From: Ferribacterium limneticum
GTDB lineage: Bacteria; Pseudomonadota; Gammaproteobacteria; Burkholderiales; Rhodocyclaceae
Assembly: GCF_020510625.1 (NCBI RefSeq)
Contig: NZ_CP075191.1
Location: forward strand, 100,001-164,000
DNA length: 64,000 nucleotides
Direction of reading: 5' to 3'
Below the pieces are notes generated by a model that was not told where the DNA came from, searched no databases, and saw nothing but the letters and a program-made list of their open reading frames with translations. The position numbers were made by a program, and so were the translations under genes. The stretch's first letter is position 1; every line of letters starts with the position of its first letter. Below are positions 8,270 to 16,814 of the stretch, piece by piece.

Positions 8270-10294
8270 TTATTCGCCCTCGAACTCGACCAGTGCCGCG
8301 CCATCGGTCACCTGTTCGCCAGCCGCGTAGCAGAAGGCCTTGACGATGCCGGCGGCCGGAGCGGTGATGGTGTGCTCCATTTTCATCGCTTCGAGGATCA
8401 GCAGCGGCGTGCCTTTTTCGACCTTCTGGCCGGGCTGGGCGAGCAGGGCAACGACCTTGCCGGGCATCGGCGCGGTCAGGCCGCCACCATGGCTGTCGCC
8501 GGCGTCGACGCGGTGCAACGGGTCGTCGCGGAGCAGCGTGAAGGTGGTGCCCTGCAGGAAGATGCTGCGCTTGTCGGCGACGGCCACCACACTGGCGATC
8601 AGGCGGCGGTCGTCAAGTTCGACGGCAAAGCGGTCGCCGTCCAGCTTCTTGCCGCGGGCCAGGGTCGTTTCGCCATTCAGCGTGATCTGCCACTGATCGC
8701 GCTGGTAGCGGACGTGGGCATCGACCAGTGCTTCGCCATCGTCCCCCAAGGGGACTTCCTTCGGGGCGCGGAAGCTGATGGTGCGGGCCGAGGACAGGTT
8801 CATCCGCCAGCCATCGCGGGCATGCCACGGCGAGTAGGGGTCGCCACTGGCTTTGGCGGCCTGCTTGGCCTCATGCTGTTCCCAGAGCAGCTCGCCCACG
8901 GTGGCGACCAGCAGCACGTCGCGGGGAACGGCTTGCGCTTCGGGGAAGAGGAATTCCTTCTGGCGTTCGATCAGGCCGGTATCGAGGTCGGCGCCGGCGA
9001 AGGCCGGGCAGGCGACGAGTCGGGAGAGGAAATCGATATTGGTGGTGACACCGGCTACCTGATAGTCGGCCAGCGCCTTGCGCATGCGGGCCAGTGCGGC
9101 GTCGCGATGCTCGTCCCAGACGATCAGCTTGGCGATCATCGGGTCGTAGTAGGGCGTGATCTCGTCGTCCTCTTCGACGCCGGTATCGACGCGGACATTC
9201 AGCGATTCGGCTGGCGGGGCGAGGCGAACCAGCTTGCCGGTAGCGGGCAGGAAGCCCTTGCTGGCGTCTTCGGCGTAGATCCGGGCTTCCAGTGCATGGC
9301 CGCGAATCTGCAGCTGTTCCTGGCGCAGAGGCAGCGGTTCGCCCGAAGCGACGCGCAACTGCCATTCGACCAGATCCTGGCCGGTGATCATTTCGGTGAC
9401 CGGGTGCTCGACCTGCAGGCGGGTGTTCATTTCCATGAAATAGAACGAACCGTCCTGGTTGGCGATGAACTCGACCGTGCCGGCGCCGACGTAATCAACC
9501 GCCTTGGCGGCAGCGACTGCGGCTTCGCCCATCTGGCGACGGCGCTCTTCCGGCATGCCGGGGGCAGGGGCTTCTTCCAGCACCTTCTGGTGGCGGCGCT
9601 GCACCGAGCAGTCGCGCTCGAACAGATAGACGCAGTTACCCAGCGAGTCGGCGAAGACCTGGATTTCGATGTGGCGCGGCCGGGTGATGTATTTCTCGAT
9701 CAGCACGTGCTCGTTGCCGAAACTGGACGCGGCTTCGCGCTTGCAGGAGGCGAGGGCGTCGAGGAAATCCTCGCTCTTTTCGACTAGGCGCATGCCCTTG
9801 CCGCCACCGCCAGCGGCGGCCTTGATCAGTACCGGGTAGTCAATAGCGTCGGCTTCCTTGTGGAGCAACGAAGGCGCCTGGTCGTCGCCGTGGTAGCCCG
9901 GCGTCAGCGGCACGGCAGCGCTGCCCATCAGTTTCTTGGCTTCGGATTTCGAGCCCATGGCGCGAATCGCCGAGGCCGGCGGGCCGATGAAAGTGATGCC
10001 GCTGGCGGCCAGTGCATCGGCAAAGGCGGCGTTCTCGGAAAGGAAGCCGTAGCCGGGATGCACGGCCTGGGCGCCGGTGCGCTTGCAGGCGTCGATGATC
10101 TTGTCGGCTACGAGGTAGGACTCGCGGGCGGCGGCCGGGCCGAGCAGCACGGCTTCGTCGGCGAGGCGGACGTGGCGGGCGTTGGCGTCGGCTTCGGAAT
10201 AGACGGCCACGGTGCGGATGCCCATGCGGCGGGCAGTCTTGATGACGCGGCAGGCTATTTCTCCGCGGTTGGCGATCAATATCTTGTTAAACAT
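8270..10294 (-). CDS. liuD: Methylcrotonyl-CoA carboxylase, biotin-carrying alpha subunit
   Basis: A 674-residue biotin-dependent carboxylase subunit with, in order, biotin carboxylase (about 1-450; MFNKILIANRGEIACR start, ATP-grasp KAAAGGGGKGM), a linker/BT domain, and a C-terminal biotinyl domain with EAMKMEH, the biotinylated Lys being residue 638. With the beta subunit at 11726-13333 it carboxylates 3-methylcrotonyl-CoA in leucine catabolism. The open frame extends to 10393 but family alignment puts Met1 at 10294. Odd features: a diverged duplicate of its first 11 codons lies just upstream, an 18-bp inverted repeat surrounds the start codon, and a palindromic repeat at 8744-8768 is read in frame as part of the linker domain. 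Confidence 0.94.
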   Translation of the reverse strand: MFNKILIANRGEIACRVIKTARRMGIRTVAVYSEADANARHVRLADEAVLLGPAAARESYLVADKIIDACKRTGAQAVHPGYGFLSENAAFADALAASGITFIGPPASAIRAMGSKSEAKKLMGSAAVPLTPGYHGDDQAPSLLHKEADAIDYPVLIKAAAGGGGKGMRLVEKSEDFLDALASCKREAASSFGNEHVLIEKYITRPRHIEIQVFADSLGNCVYLFERDCSVQRRHQKVLEEAPAPGMPEERRRQMGEAAVAAAKAVDYVGAGTVEFIANQDGSFYFMEMNTRLQVEHPVTEMITGQDLVEWQLRVASGEPLPLRQEQLQIRGHALEARIYAEDASKGFLPATGKLVRLAPPAESLNVRVDTGVEEDDEITPYYDPMIAKLIVWDEHRDAALARMRKALADYQVAGVTTNIDFLSRLVACPAFAGADLDTGLIERQKEFLFPEAQAVPRDVLLVATVGELLWEQHEAKQAAKASGDPYSPWHARDGWRMNLSSARTISFRAPKEVPLGDDGEALVDAHVRYQRDQWQITLNGETTLARGKKLDGDRFAVELDDRRLIASVVAVADKRSIFLQGTTFTLLRDDPLHRVDAGDSHGGGLTAPMPGKVVALLAQPGQKVEKGTPLLILEAMKMEHTITAPAAGIVKAFCYAAGEQVTDGAALVEFEGE
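8744..8768 (+). repeat. Palindromic repeat within the carboxylase alpha gene
   Basis: These 25 bases (CCCCAAGGGGACTTCC, then TTCGGGGCG) match 63893-63917 between cobT and cobS at 22 of 25 positions. The segment can fold as CCCCAAGG against CCTTCGGGG. It is translated in the minus strand as roughly APKEVPLG in the linker/BT region of the carboxylase. Confidence 0.7.
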
Positions 10295-10322
10295 GCTGGG
10301 TCTCCCGCGGAGAAATAGCCTG
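10251..10322 (-). repeat. 18-bp perfect inverted repeat around the liuD start codon
   Basis: CAGGCTATTTCTCCGCGG at 10251-10268 is the exact reverse complement of 10305-10322. The 36-base spacer (10269-10304) carries most of the GGGAG ribosome-binding site and the ATG of liuD. In the mRNA the two arms would form an 18-bp stem with the start codon in the loop. The downstream arm is liuD coding sequence (codons for RGEIAC), so the upstream arm looks like an inverted copy of it. Confidence 0.85.
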
Positions 10323-10412
10323 GGCGTGCTCTGCACGCAGGCAATTTGACTTCGTCGCTGCGCCGCTGCGCGGCTGGTCGCCGCGGTTTGCAATCAGAAT
10401 CTTGGTGAACAT
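10287..10412 (-). pseudogene. Duplicated 5' end of a biotin carboxylase gene (41-codon leader frame)
   Basis: Starting at 10412, five bases after the liuC stop and behind a GGGGAG ribosome-binding site, the frame encodes MFTKILIANRGD, the standard N-terminus of biotin carboxylases, and then runs into unrelated sequence and stops at 10287, overlapping the true liuD start by eight bases. Its first 32 bases differ from the liuD start at seven or so positions, mostly silent, so the two copies are diverged. It is either the original liuD start cut off by an insertion, or a remnant of a paralogue. It could still be translated as a leader peptide coupled to liuD. Confidence 0.65.
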
Positions 10413-10417
10413 GGTGA

Positions 10418-11203
10418 TTACTCCCCAATCCAGTTGGGCTGGCGTTTGTCAAGGAAGGCGGCGATGCCTTCGCGGGCTTCCGGCGTGGCGCGCAGGTGGG
10501 CGATGCGGTGGGCGGTATCCTCGACCAGATTGTCGTTGATCGGCCGGCTGTCGACGGCGCGGATCAGGTCCTTGGCGGCAGCCTGGGCGAGCGGGCCGCC
10601 TTGCAGCAGCGAGCTGACGATTTCCTGCACCTTGGCATCCAGTTGCTCCGGCTCAACGGCTTCGTGGACGAGGCCGATTTCTCGGGCGCGGCCAGAATCA
10701 ATCCGTTCAGCGCTCTGGAAATAGCGCGTTGCCTGCCGGGCGCCGATGGCGCGCAGCACGTAGGGCGAAATGGCCGAAGGGATGATCCCGAACTTGACCT
10801 CCGAGGTGGCGAAAACCGCCTTGTCCGAAGCGACAGCGATGTCGCAGGCAGCGGCCAGCCCCATGCCACCACCGAGGGCGGCACCCTGGACGCGGGCGAT
10901 GGTCGGCTTCTTCATCTCGGCCAGCGTACGCAGCATCTTGGCCAGCGCCCGGGCATCGTTGAGGTTGTCGTCGAGGCCATTGTTGGCCGCGCGCTTCATC
11001 CAGTTGAGGTCGGCTCCGGCCGAGAAGCTCTTGCCACGACCGGCGAGAACGACGACGCGGATGTCTTCGTCTTTATCCAGCGCGACGCAGGCGGCGGTCA
11101 GTTCGGCAATCAGGGTTTCGTCAAAGGCGTTGTGCAGGTCGGGCCGGTTCATCCAGATTGTGGCGACCGGGCCGTTCAGTTCGATTTCTAGTGCGGTGAA
11201 CAT
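10418..11203 (-). CDS. liuC: Methylglutaconyl-CoA hydratase (enoyl-CoA hydratase family)
   Basis: A 261-residue crotonase-fold protein. It has the oxyanion-hole segments GRGKSFSAGADLNWMK (about 55-70) and AALGGGMGLAAACD (about 107-120). The SAGADLNWM motif and placement between carboxylase beta and alpha genes identify it as the hydratase converting 3-methylglutaconyl-CoA to HMG-CoA. RBS GGAGGAGAC precedes the ATG. Directly upstream sits an AT-rich HEPN-like gene inserted between it and carboxylase beta. Confidence 0.93.
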   Translation of the reverse strand: MFTALEIELNGPVATIWMNRPDLHNAFDETLIAELTAACVALDKDEDIRVVVLAGRGKSFSAGADLNWMKRAANNGLDDNLNDARALAKMLRTLAEMKKPTIARVQGAALGGGMGLAAACDIAVASDKAVFATSEVKFGIIPSAISPYVLRAIGARQATRYFQSAERIDSGRAREIGLVHEAVEPEQLDAKVQEIVSSLLQGGPLAQAAAKDLIRAVDSRPINDNLVEDTAHRIAHLRATPEAREGIAAFLDKRQPNWIGE

Positions 11204-11722
11204 CTATTTGTCTCCTCCTGTTGAGGCTCGTCGTTGTATTTCGGCCTGCTTTAAATTGTTAAAAGCGGATTTTGTTTTTTGCAAACAATCTAAAAGACCT
11301 GGTTTTGTGTATGCCTGAATAAAAAGATCCCAGTCCTCAATACCTTTTCTCAGTGGGTAACGATCAAGTTGATCGGGAGGAAATTTTTTGAGCAAATTTG
11401 GAATTGGATTCTTTGTATCGAAGGGGATTTCCCAATCAAACTCAGGCTCGGTGAATGTAATTTTGTATTTTTCAGAAAGTGTTGAAATCCAGTGTCCCTT
11501 TTCAACGCTTCCGCATCTACTAGCAAGCATTCCTTTCAGGAATAGCTCCACTGCATGCCTTCCCAAATGAGCAGAAACGCATGCAGCTGGATAATTCCAA
11601 ACCACCCCGTCTTCTCCAAATCGTTGACATTGACAAATCGCTGCATCGATATAGGCATCTGCAAATTGCCAGTATTTTTCGTGGGCAACGATTTCAGTTA
11701 GATCGAGGTTCGATACCACCAT
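11204..11722 (-). CDS. HEPN-like protein, AT-rich insertion in the leu operon
   Basis: A 172-residue helical protein. The segment CVSAHLGRHAVELFLKGML (about 48-66) followed by GHWISTLSEKY and later DRYPLR resembles HEPN-domain proteins, many of which are toxins or RNA-binding components of defence systems. The canonical R-x4-6-H RNase motif is not evident, so catalytic activity is doubtful. Base composition is clearly more AT-rich than its neighbours, with several poly-A/T runs, suggesting horizontal origin. It sits 3 bases after carboxylase beta and ends exactly at the start of liuC, so it does not break the operon. No antitoxin-like partner gene is present. Confidence 0.72.
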   Translation of the reverse strand: MVVSNLDLTEIVAHEKYWQFADAYIDAAICQCQRFGEDGVVWNYPAACVSAHLGRHAVELFLKGMLASRCGSVEKGHWISTLSEKYKITFTEPEFDWEIPFDTKNPIPNLLKKFPPDQLDRYPLRKGIEDWDLFIQAYTKPGLLDCLQKTKSAFNNLKQAEIQRRASTGGDK

Positions 11723-11725
11723 TAG

Positions 11726-13333
11726 TTACATCCGGAAGATGCCGAATTTCGTTTCTTCAGCCGGCGCATTCATCGAAGCCGACAACCCAAGCCCCAGCAC
11801 CCGCCGCGTATCCGCCGGATCGATAATCCCGTCGTCCCACAGCCGCGCCGAGGCGTAATACGGATGCCCCTGCGTCTCGTACTGCTCGCGGATCGGCGTC
11901 TTGAAGGCGGCCTCTTCCTCGGCGCTCCAGGTTTTGCCGGTCGCTTCCATGCCGTCGCGCTTGACGGTGGCCAGCACGCCGGCAGCCTGTTCGCCGCCCA
12001 TCACCGAAATGCGGGCGTTGGGCCACATCCACAGGAAGCGGGGCGAGTAGGCACGGCCGCACATGCCGTAGTTGCCGGCGCCGAACGAGCCGCCAATGAC
12101 CACGGTGAACTTCGGCACCTTGGCGGTGGCGACGGCGGTGACCATCTTGGCCCCGTCACGGGCGATGCCGCCGTTTTCGTACTTGCGGCCGACCATGAAG
12201 CCGGTGATGTTCTGCAAAAAGACGAGCGGGATGCCGCGCTGGGCGCAGAGTTCGATGAAATGCGCGCCTTTGAGGGCGGATTCGCTGAACAGGATGCCGT
12301 TGTTGGCGACGATGCCGACCGGATAGCCGTAGATGCGGGCAAAGCCGCAAACCAGCGTGGTGCCGTAACGGGCCTTGAATTCGTCAAAGTCGGAGCCATC
12401 GACGATGCGGCCGATGATCTCGCGCACGTCGAATGGTTTCTTACTGTCGGTCGGGATCACGCCGTAGAGCTCTTCAGCCGAATAAAGCGGCTCGGCCGGC
12501 GGCGTCAGGGTGACCGGCGGCTGCTTCTTCCAGTTCAGGTCCTTGATGATGCGGCGGGCGATGGCCAGCGCATGGGCATCGTTTTCGGCCAGATGGTCGA
12601 CGACTCCGGAAATGCGAGTATGCACGTCAGCGCCGCCGAGGTCTTCGGCCGAGACGACTTCGCCGGTCGCGGCCTTCACCAGTGGTGGGCCGCCGAGAAA
12701 GATGGTGCCCTGATTCTTGACGATGATCGACTCGTCGCACATCGCCGGCACGTAGGCGCCACCGGCCGTGCAGGAGCCCATCACCGCAGCAATCTGCGGA
12801 ATGCCTTTGGCCGACAGGTTGGCCTGGTTGAAGAAGATGCGGCCGAAGTGTTCCTTGTCCGGGAATACCTCGTCTTGCATGGGCAGGAAGGCGCCGCCGG
12901 AATCGACCAGATAGACGCAGGGCAGGTGGTTTTCCAGCGCAATTTCCTGCGCCCGCAGGTGCTTTTTCACCGTCAGCGGATAGTAGGTGCCGCCCTTCAC
13001 GGTCGCATCGTTGGCGACGACCATGCATTCGACCCCGTGTACGCGGCCGATACCGGCGATCACCGAGGCGGCCGGGACATCGCCGCCGTACATGCCATAA
13101 GCGGCGAACTGGCCGATTTCGAGGAAGGGCGTGCCGGGATCGAGCAGGCCACTGACCCGCTCGCGCGGCAGCAGCTTGCCGCGGGCCAGATGTTTCTGGC
13201 GGGCCGCTTCCGGACCACCGAGGGCGATCTTGTCGACCTTTTCATGCAGGTCGGCAACCACCGTCCGCATGGCGTCCGCGTTGGCCTGAAAGTCGGCGCT
13301 TCGCGGGTTGAGTTGGGTTTTCAGGGTAGTCAT
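11726..13333 (-). CDS. liuB: Methylcrotonyl-CoA carboxylase beta (carboxyltransferase) subunit
   Basis: A 535-residue carboxyltransferase subunit. The acyl-CoA and carboxybiotin binding halves are both present: [16 protein letters not shown] in the first half and [21 protein letters not shown] (glycine-rich) in the second. The [10 protein letters not shown] segment is typical of methylcrotonyl- rather than propionyl-CoA carboxylases. It works with liuD at 8270-10294. RBS AGGAAGAG precedes the ATG. A REP-like repeat lies just upstream at 13375-13445. Confidence 0.95.
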   Translation of the reverse strand: MTTLKTQLNPRSADFQANADAMRTVVADLHEKVDKIALGGPEAARQKHLARGKLLPRERVSGLLDPGTPFLEIGQFAAYGMYGGDVPAASVIAGIGRVHGVECMVVANDATVKGGTYYPLTVKKHLRAQEIALENHLPCVYLVDSGGAFLPMQDEVFPDKEHFGRIFFNQANLSAKGIPQIAAVMGSCTAGGAYVPAMCDESIIVKNQGTIFLGGPPLVKAATGEVVSAEDLGGADVHTRISGVVDHLAENDAHALAIARRIIKDLNWKKQPPVTLTPPAEPLYSAEELYGVIPTDSKKPFDVREIIGRIVDGSDFDEFKARYGTTLVCGFARIYGYPVGIVANNGILFSESALKGAHFIELCAQRGIPLVFLQNITGFMVGRKYENGGIARDGAKMVTAVATAKVPKFTVVIGGSFGAGNYGMCGRAYSPRFLWMWPNARISVMGGEQAAGVLATVKRDGMEATGKTWSAEEEAAFKTPIREQYETQGHPYYASARLWDDGIIDPADTRRVLGLGLSASMNAPAEETKFGIFRM

Positions 13334-13373
13334 GTCTCTTCCTTGTTATTAGTTACTTGCTAGCCTCGTTAAA

Positions 13374-13445
13374 CCGTCATTCCCGCGGAGGCGGGAATCC
13401 AGGCAGCGGTGCGTCTCTGGGTTCCCGTTTGCACGGGAACGACGG
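13374..13445. repeat. REP-like palindromic repeat
   Basis: The sequence opens with CCGTCATTCCCGCGG and AGGCGGGAATCCAG, and closes with TTCCCGTTTGCACGGGAACGACGG. The outer ends CCGTCATTCCCG and CGGGAACGACGG are inverted with one mismatch, and each half is itself a hairpin. A relative lies at 18047-18115 and a nested version at 63879-63943. Confidence 0.85.
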
Positions 13446-13453
13446 CTTGATCC

Positions 13454-14053
13454 TCACAGCTGCTTTTCCTCTTTCAGCCATTTGCTGACTGGCTCAGGCC
13501 GGTAGGCGGCCATCGCGTCAAGCAGGTTTTCAATATCGGTGTCGGCGAGCGCCATCGCCCGGTTCTGGGCGCGCAGGAAGCCTTCCTGTACCGCATGGTC
13601 GAACAGACCAAGCAGCGGGTCGTAGAAGCCATTGACGTTGAGCAGGCCCATTGGTTTGACGTGGAAGCCAAGCTGCCCCCAGGTCAGGATTTCGCAGAAT
13701 TCCTCGAAGGTGCCAAAGCCGCCGGGCAGGGCGATGAAGCCATCGGACAGTTCGGCCATCCGGGCCTTGCGGGTGTGCATCGAATCGACCACTTCGATCC
13801 GCGTCAGCGCGCGGTGATCGACGGCGCGACCGGCGACTTCCTTGCCCATCAACGCCTCCGGGATGACACCGATGACCGTGCCGCCCGCCTCCAGGCAGGC
13901 ATCGGCGACAGCGCCCATCAGGCCGATGTTGCCGGCGCCATAGACCAGTTCGATGCCGCGGGCGGCCAGCAGTCGGCCGAGCCTTTCGGCCTCGGCACGG
14001 TAGAGCGGGTTGTGGCCAGCGTTCGAGCCGCAGAAGACGCAGATTCGTTTCAT
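13454..14053 (-). CDS. LOG family protein (nucleotide 5'-monophosphate phosphoribohydrolase)
   Basis: A 199-residue Rossmann-fold protein beginning MKRICVFCGSNAGHNP and carrying the LOG signature PGGFGTFEE (about residues 113-121). Family members hydrolyse cytokinin- or AMP-type nucleoside monophosphates to base plus ribose 5-phosphate. The longer open frame upstream is a shadow of the next gene; the start at 14053 fits the family and lies eight bases after the preceding stop. Its presence in the leucine cluster has no clear metabolic reason. Confidence 0.93.
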   Translation of the reverse strand: MKRICVFCGSNAGHNPLYRAEAERLGRLLAARGIELVYGAGNIGLMGAVADACLEAGGTVIGVIPEALMGKEVAGRAVDHRALTRIEVVDSMHTRKARMAELSDGFIALPGGFGTFEEFCEILTWGQLGFHVKPMGLLNVNGFYDPLLGLFDHAVQEGFLRAQNRAMALADTDIENLLDAMAAYRPEPVSKWLKEEKQL

Positions 14054-14060
14054 GAAGTCC

Positions 14061-14678
14061 TCAGAAGCCTCCGATTTCAAGCCAGTGCTCAATCTGCGGC
14101 AGACGGTCAGCGCCAAAGAAGGCTTCGCCGTCGATGACGACGTGCGGTGAGCCGAAGACGCCGGCGGCCAGCGCTTGCTCGCATTCGTCGTTGAGTCTGG
14201 CCTTGATTTCCGGGCTTTGCAGCGCGGCGGCCAGCGTAGTGCGATCGACGCCCAGTTTTTCGGCAATGTCGAGCACGGTGTCGGGCGACGAAATATCGCG
14301 GTCATCGACGAAGAAGCCGCGATAGACGGCATGGGCAAAAGCCCGGGCCAGCGCGCAATCCTGGCCGTGCAGCCAGTAGTAGGCGCGGGCGGCGTTCTGC
14401 GTCGGCAGCGGGAAGCGGCTGGGCGGGGTGTAAGGAATGCCCATGTACCGCGCCGAGCGGTAGAAGTCATGGAACATGTACTTCCCCTTGCTGGTCACAC
14501 CATCGGCCGGCGGTCGTGAGCCGGTGGCCTGGAAAATGATGCCGAGCAGGATCGGATGCCAGCGCACCTTGCGGCCGTACTGGGCGGCGAGCGCGTCGAT
14601 CTTCTCGCTCATCAGGTAGCCGTAGGGGCTGGAAAAGTCGAACCAGAAATCGATGGGGGCCTTGTCGTTATCGGTCAT
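14061..14678 (-). CDS. 2-hydroxychromene-2-carboxylate isomerase family protein (DsbA/GST-kappa fold)
   Basis: A 205-residue thioredoxin-fold protein with the family start FWFDFSSPYGYL (about 11-22), in which Ser in SSPY replaces the DsbA CxxC and serves as the glutathione-binding residue. The late FGSPHVVIDGEAFFGADRL segment is typical of HCCA isomerases. Known members isomerise naphthalene degradation intermediates, but many family members in acyl-CoA clusters have unknown substrates. RBS AGGAGACAAG precedes the ATG. Confidence 0.9.
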   Translation of the reverse strand: MTDNDKAPIDFWFDFSSPYGYLMSEKIDALAAQYGRKVRWHPILLGIIFQATGSRPPADGVTSKGKYMFHDFYRSARYMGIPYTPPSRFPLPTQNAARAYYWLHGQDCALARAFAHAVYRGFFVDDRDISSPDTVLDIAEKLGVDRTTLAAALQSPEIKARLNDECEQALAAGVFGSPHVVIDGEAFFGADRLPQIEHWLEIGGF

Positions 14679-14778
14679 GTCTTGTCTCCTGCTCAGTTGG
14701 CAGCGGTCGCCGGAATTTCTTGGGTGTTCCGGTCGACCCTGGGGCCAGCTGTAGTTTCTATGGTCGCCAGGTTGGGGC

Positions 14779-15915
14779 TTACTCGTTGGCGATGCTGCGG
14801 CCGATCACTAGGCGTTGAATGTCGTTGGCGCCTTCGTAAATCTGCGAAATACGCACGTCACGGTAAATGCGCTCGACCGGGAAGTCGCTGGTGTAGCCGA
14901 CGCCCCCGTGGATCTGGATGGCGTCCGAGGCGATCTTCTCGGCGGCTTCGGAGGCGAACATCTTGGCCATCGAGGCTTCCTTCAGGCAGGGCTTGCCGGC
15001 GTCCTTGAGCTGGGCGGCGCGCCAGACCATCAGGCGGGCGGCGTCAAGCAGCGTGTTCATGTCGGCCAGGCGGAAATTGACGGCCTGATGTTCGATGATC
15101 GGCTGCCCGAAGGTGACGCGCTCCTTGGCGTAGCGCACGGCTGCCTCGAAGGCGGCGCGGGCCATGCCGATGCTCTGGGCGGCGATGCCGATGCGGCCGG
15201 CTTCGAGGTTGGACAGGGCGATCTTGTAGCCTTCGCCTTCCTTGCCAAGCAGGGCGCTGGCCGGGACGCGGCAATTTTCAAGAATGATCTGCACGGTGTC
15301 GGATGCGTGCTGGCCCATCTTGTCCTCGGTGCGGCCGACGATGAAGCCCGGCGTCGCGGTCGGGATCAGGAAGCAGGAGATGCCCTTCTTGCCGGCCGCC
15401 TTGTCGGTCACGGCGAAGACGATGGCCATGTGGGCGTGCTTGCCGGTGGTGATGAACTGCTTGACGCCGTTGAGCACGAAGCTGTCACCGTCGCGGTCGG
15501 CGCGGGTGGTGATCGCGGCGGCGTCGGAGCCGGTATGCGGCTCGGTCAGGCAGAAGCAGCCCCATTTTTCGCCACGGGCCAAAGGCTTGAGCCATTCTTC
15601 CTTTTGCTGGTCGGTGCCGTATTTCTGCGTGATGCCGCAGGCCAGCGAGTTCTGCACCGAGACAATGGTCGAGGTGGCGCCATCGCCGGCGGCGATTTCT
15701 TCCAGCGTCAGGACCAGCGACATGTAGTCCATGCCGGCACCGTCCCATTCTTCCGGTACGCACATGCCCATGGCACCCAGTTCGCCGAGTTCCTTCAGGG
15801 CTTCGGCCGGGAAGGTGTGGTGCTTGTCCCATTCGGCGGCGAAGGGGGCGAGGCGCTCCTGCGCGAAGGCGCGCATCGAGTCGCGGATCATTTCCTGTTC
15901 TTGCGTCAGAATCAT
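14779..15915 (-). CDS. Acyl-CoA dehydrogenase (short/branched chain type)
   Basis: A 378-residue flavoprotein of the acyl-CoA dehydrogenase family. It has FCLTEPHTGSDA (about 130-141), the FAD-binding KQFITTGKHAH segment, the QIHGGVGYTSDFPVERIYRD block and the catalytic Glu in IYEGANDIQR near the C-terminus, which is the butyryl-CoA dehydrogenase arrangement. It feeds electrons to ETF. Its start overlaps the stop of the EamA gene by four bases. It is distinct from the isovaleryl-CoA dehydrogenase at 19329-20501, so the cluster may also handle other short acyl-CoAs. Confidence 0.93.
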   Translation of the reverse strand: MILTQEQEMIRDSMRAFAQERLAPFAAEWDKHHTFPAEALKELGELGAMGMCVPEEWDGAGMDYMSLVLTLEEIAAGDGATSTIVSVQNSLACGITQKYGTDQQKEEWLKPLARGEKWGCFCLTEPHTGSDAAAITTRADRDGDSFVLNGVKQFITTGKHAHMAIVFAVTDKAAGKKGISCFLIPTATPGFIVGRTEDKMGQHASDTVQIILENCRVPASALLGKEGEGYKIALSNLEAGRIGIAAQSIGMARAAFEAAVRYAKERVTFGQPIIEHQAVNFRLADMNTLLDAARLMVWRAAQLKDAGKPCLKEASMAKMFASEAAEKIASDAIQIHGGVGYTSDFPVERIYRDVRISQIYEGANDIQRLVIGRSIANE

Positions 15916-16814
15916 GTTGTTTTTCCCTTTTGATAACTGGTGAGCCAGACGCCGGTAATGACCAGCGCGCCACCGGCCAGTACGGCCAGCCCGAGGCGTT
16001 CGTCAAGCAGCAGGGCAGCTTGCAGCACGGCGAAAACCGGCACCAGATTGATGAATATGGAGGCATGGCCAGCGCCGAGTCGATGCACGGCGTCGGTAAA
16101 CCAGGTGTAGGCGATGGCGGTACCGAAAATGGCGAGGAAGCCCATGCCGGCCCAGACGCGCCACGACCAGGACGCCGGGTCGATATCACCCTGAACCAGC
16201 GCGGCGAGGCCAAGCAGCACGGCGCCGCTCAGACTGGCGTAGAGCGTCGTCGCCAGCGGCGAGAAACGATGGGTGGCCTGCCAGCCGATGAAGGTGTAGG
16301 CCGTCCACGACAGTACGCAGCCGATGATCAGCCACTCGCCGAGGCCGACGGAGCCCTGGAAGAGCGCCAGCGGATCGCCGTTGCCGATCACCGTCAGACA
16401 GCCGGCAAAGGCGATCAGACTGCCAATGGCCTTTCTGGGTGTCATGTGCTCCTTGCCGATCAGCCAGGCAGTGATGACGATGACCACCGGGTTGAGTGCG
16501 ACGACCAGCGCCCCTCGGCCAGCCGGAATGCGTTGCAGGCCGAAGAAGAAGCACAGCCCGTAGAGGAAGATGCCGAAAAAGCCCAAGGCCCAGATCAGCC
16601 CCCAGTCGCCGCCAGTCTGCGGCACCGGGATGCGGCCTGCGGAGAGCAGCATGAAGCCACCAACGGCCAGGCCGGACAGCACGAAACGCAGCGAAGCCAC
16701 GGCGAGCGGCGCACTCAGCTCCTGGGCGATGATCCGCCCGGCAACCCAGGTGCCTCCCCACATGGCCATGGCTGCGATCAGCTTGACGTAGACGAGCGAA
16801 CGGGCCGAAGGCAA
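15912..16814 (-). CDS. DMT/EamA family transporter
   Basis: A 300-residue membrane protein with about ten hydrophobic segments arranged as two EamA repeats (about 10-140 and 150-290). Such proteins export or import small metabolites; substrate unknown. The start is a TTG at 16814 right after the thiolase stop. A later ATG would cut into the first membrane helix, so TTG is preferred. The 3' end is coupled to the acyl-CoA dehydrogenase gene (ATGA). Confidence 0.88.
   Translation of the reverse strand: MPSARSLVYVKLIAAMAMWGGTWVAGRIIAQELSAPLAVASLRFVLSGLAVGGFMLLSAGRIPVPQTGGDWGLIWALGFFGIFLYGLCFFFGLQRIPAGRGALVVALNPVVIVITAWLIGKEHMTPRKAIGSLIAFAGCLTVIGNGDPLALFQGSVGLGEWLIIGCVLSWTAYTFIGWQATHRFSPLATTLYASLSGAVLLGLAALVQGDIDPASWSWRVWAGMGFLAIFGTAIAYTWFTDAVHRLGAGHASIFINLVPVFAVLQAALLLDERLGLAVLAGGALVITGVWLTSYQKGKTT

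Noticed and set aside
8156..9787. A 543-codon plus-strand frame opposite the carboxylase alpha gene
   Set aside because: Low-complexity Gly/Ala/Asp/Arg-rich translation typical of antisense frames in high-GC genes; the minus-strand gene has clear domains.
11864..13363. A 499-codon plus-strand frame opposite liuB
   Set aside because: Antisense shadow of a well-supported carboxyltransferase gene.
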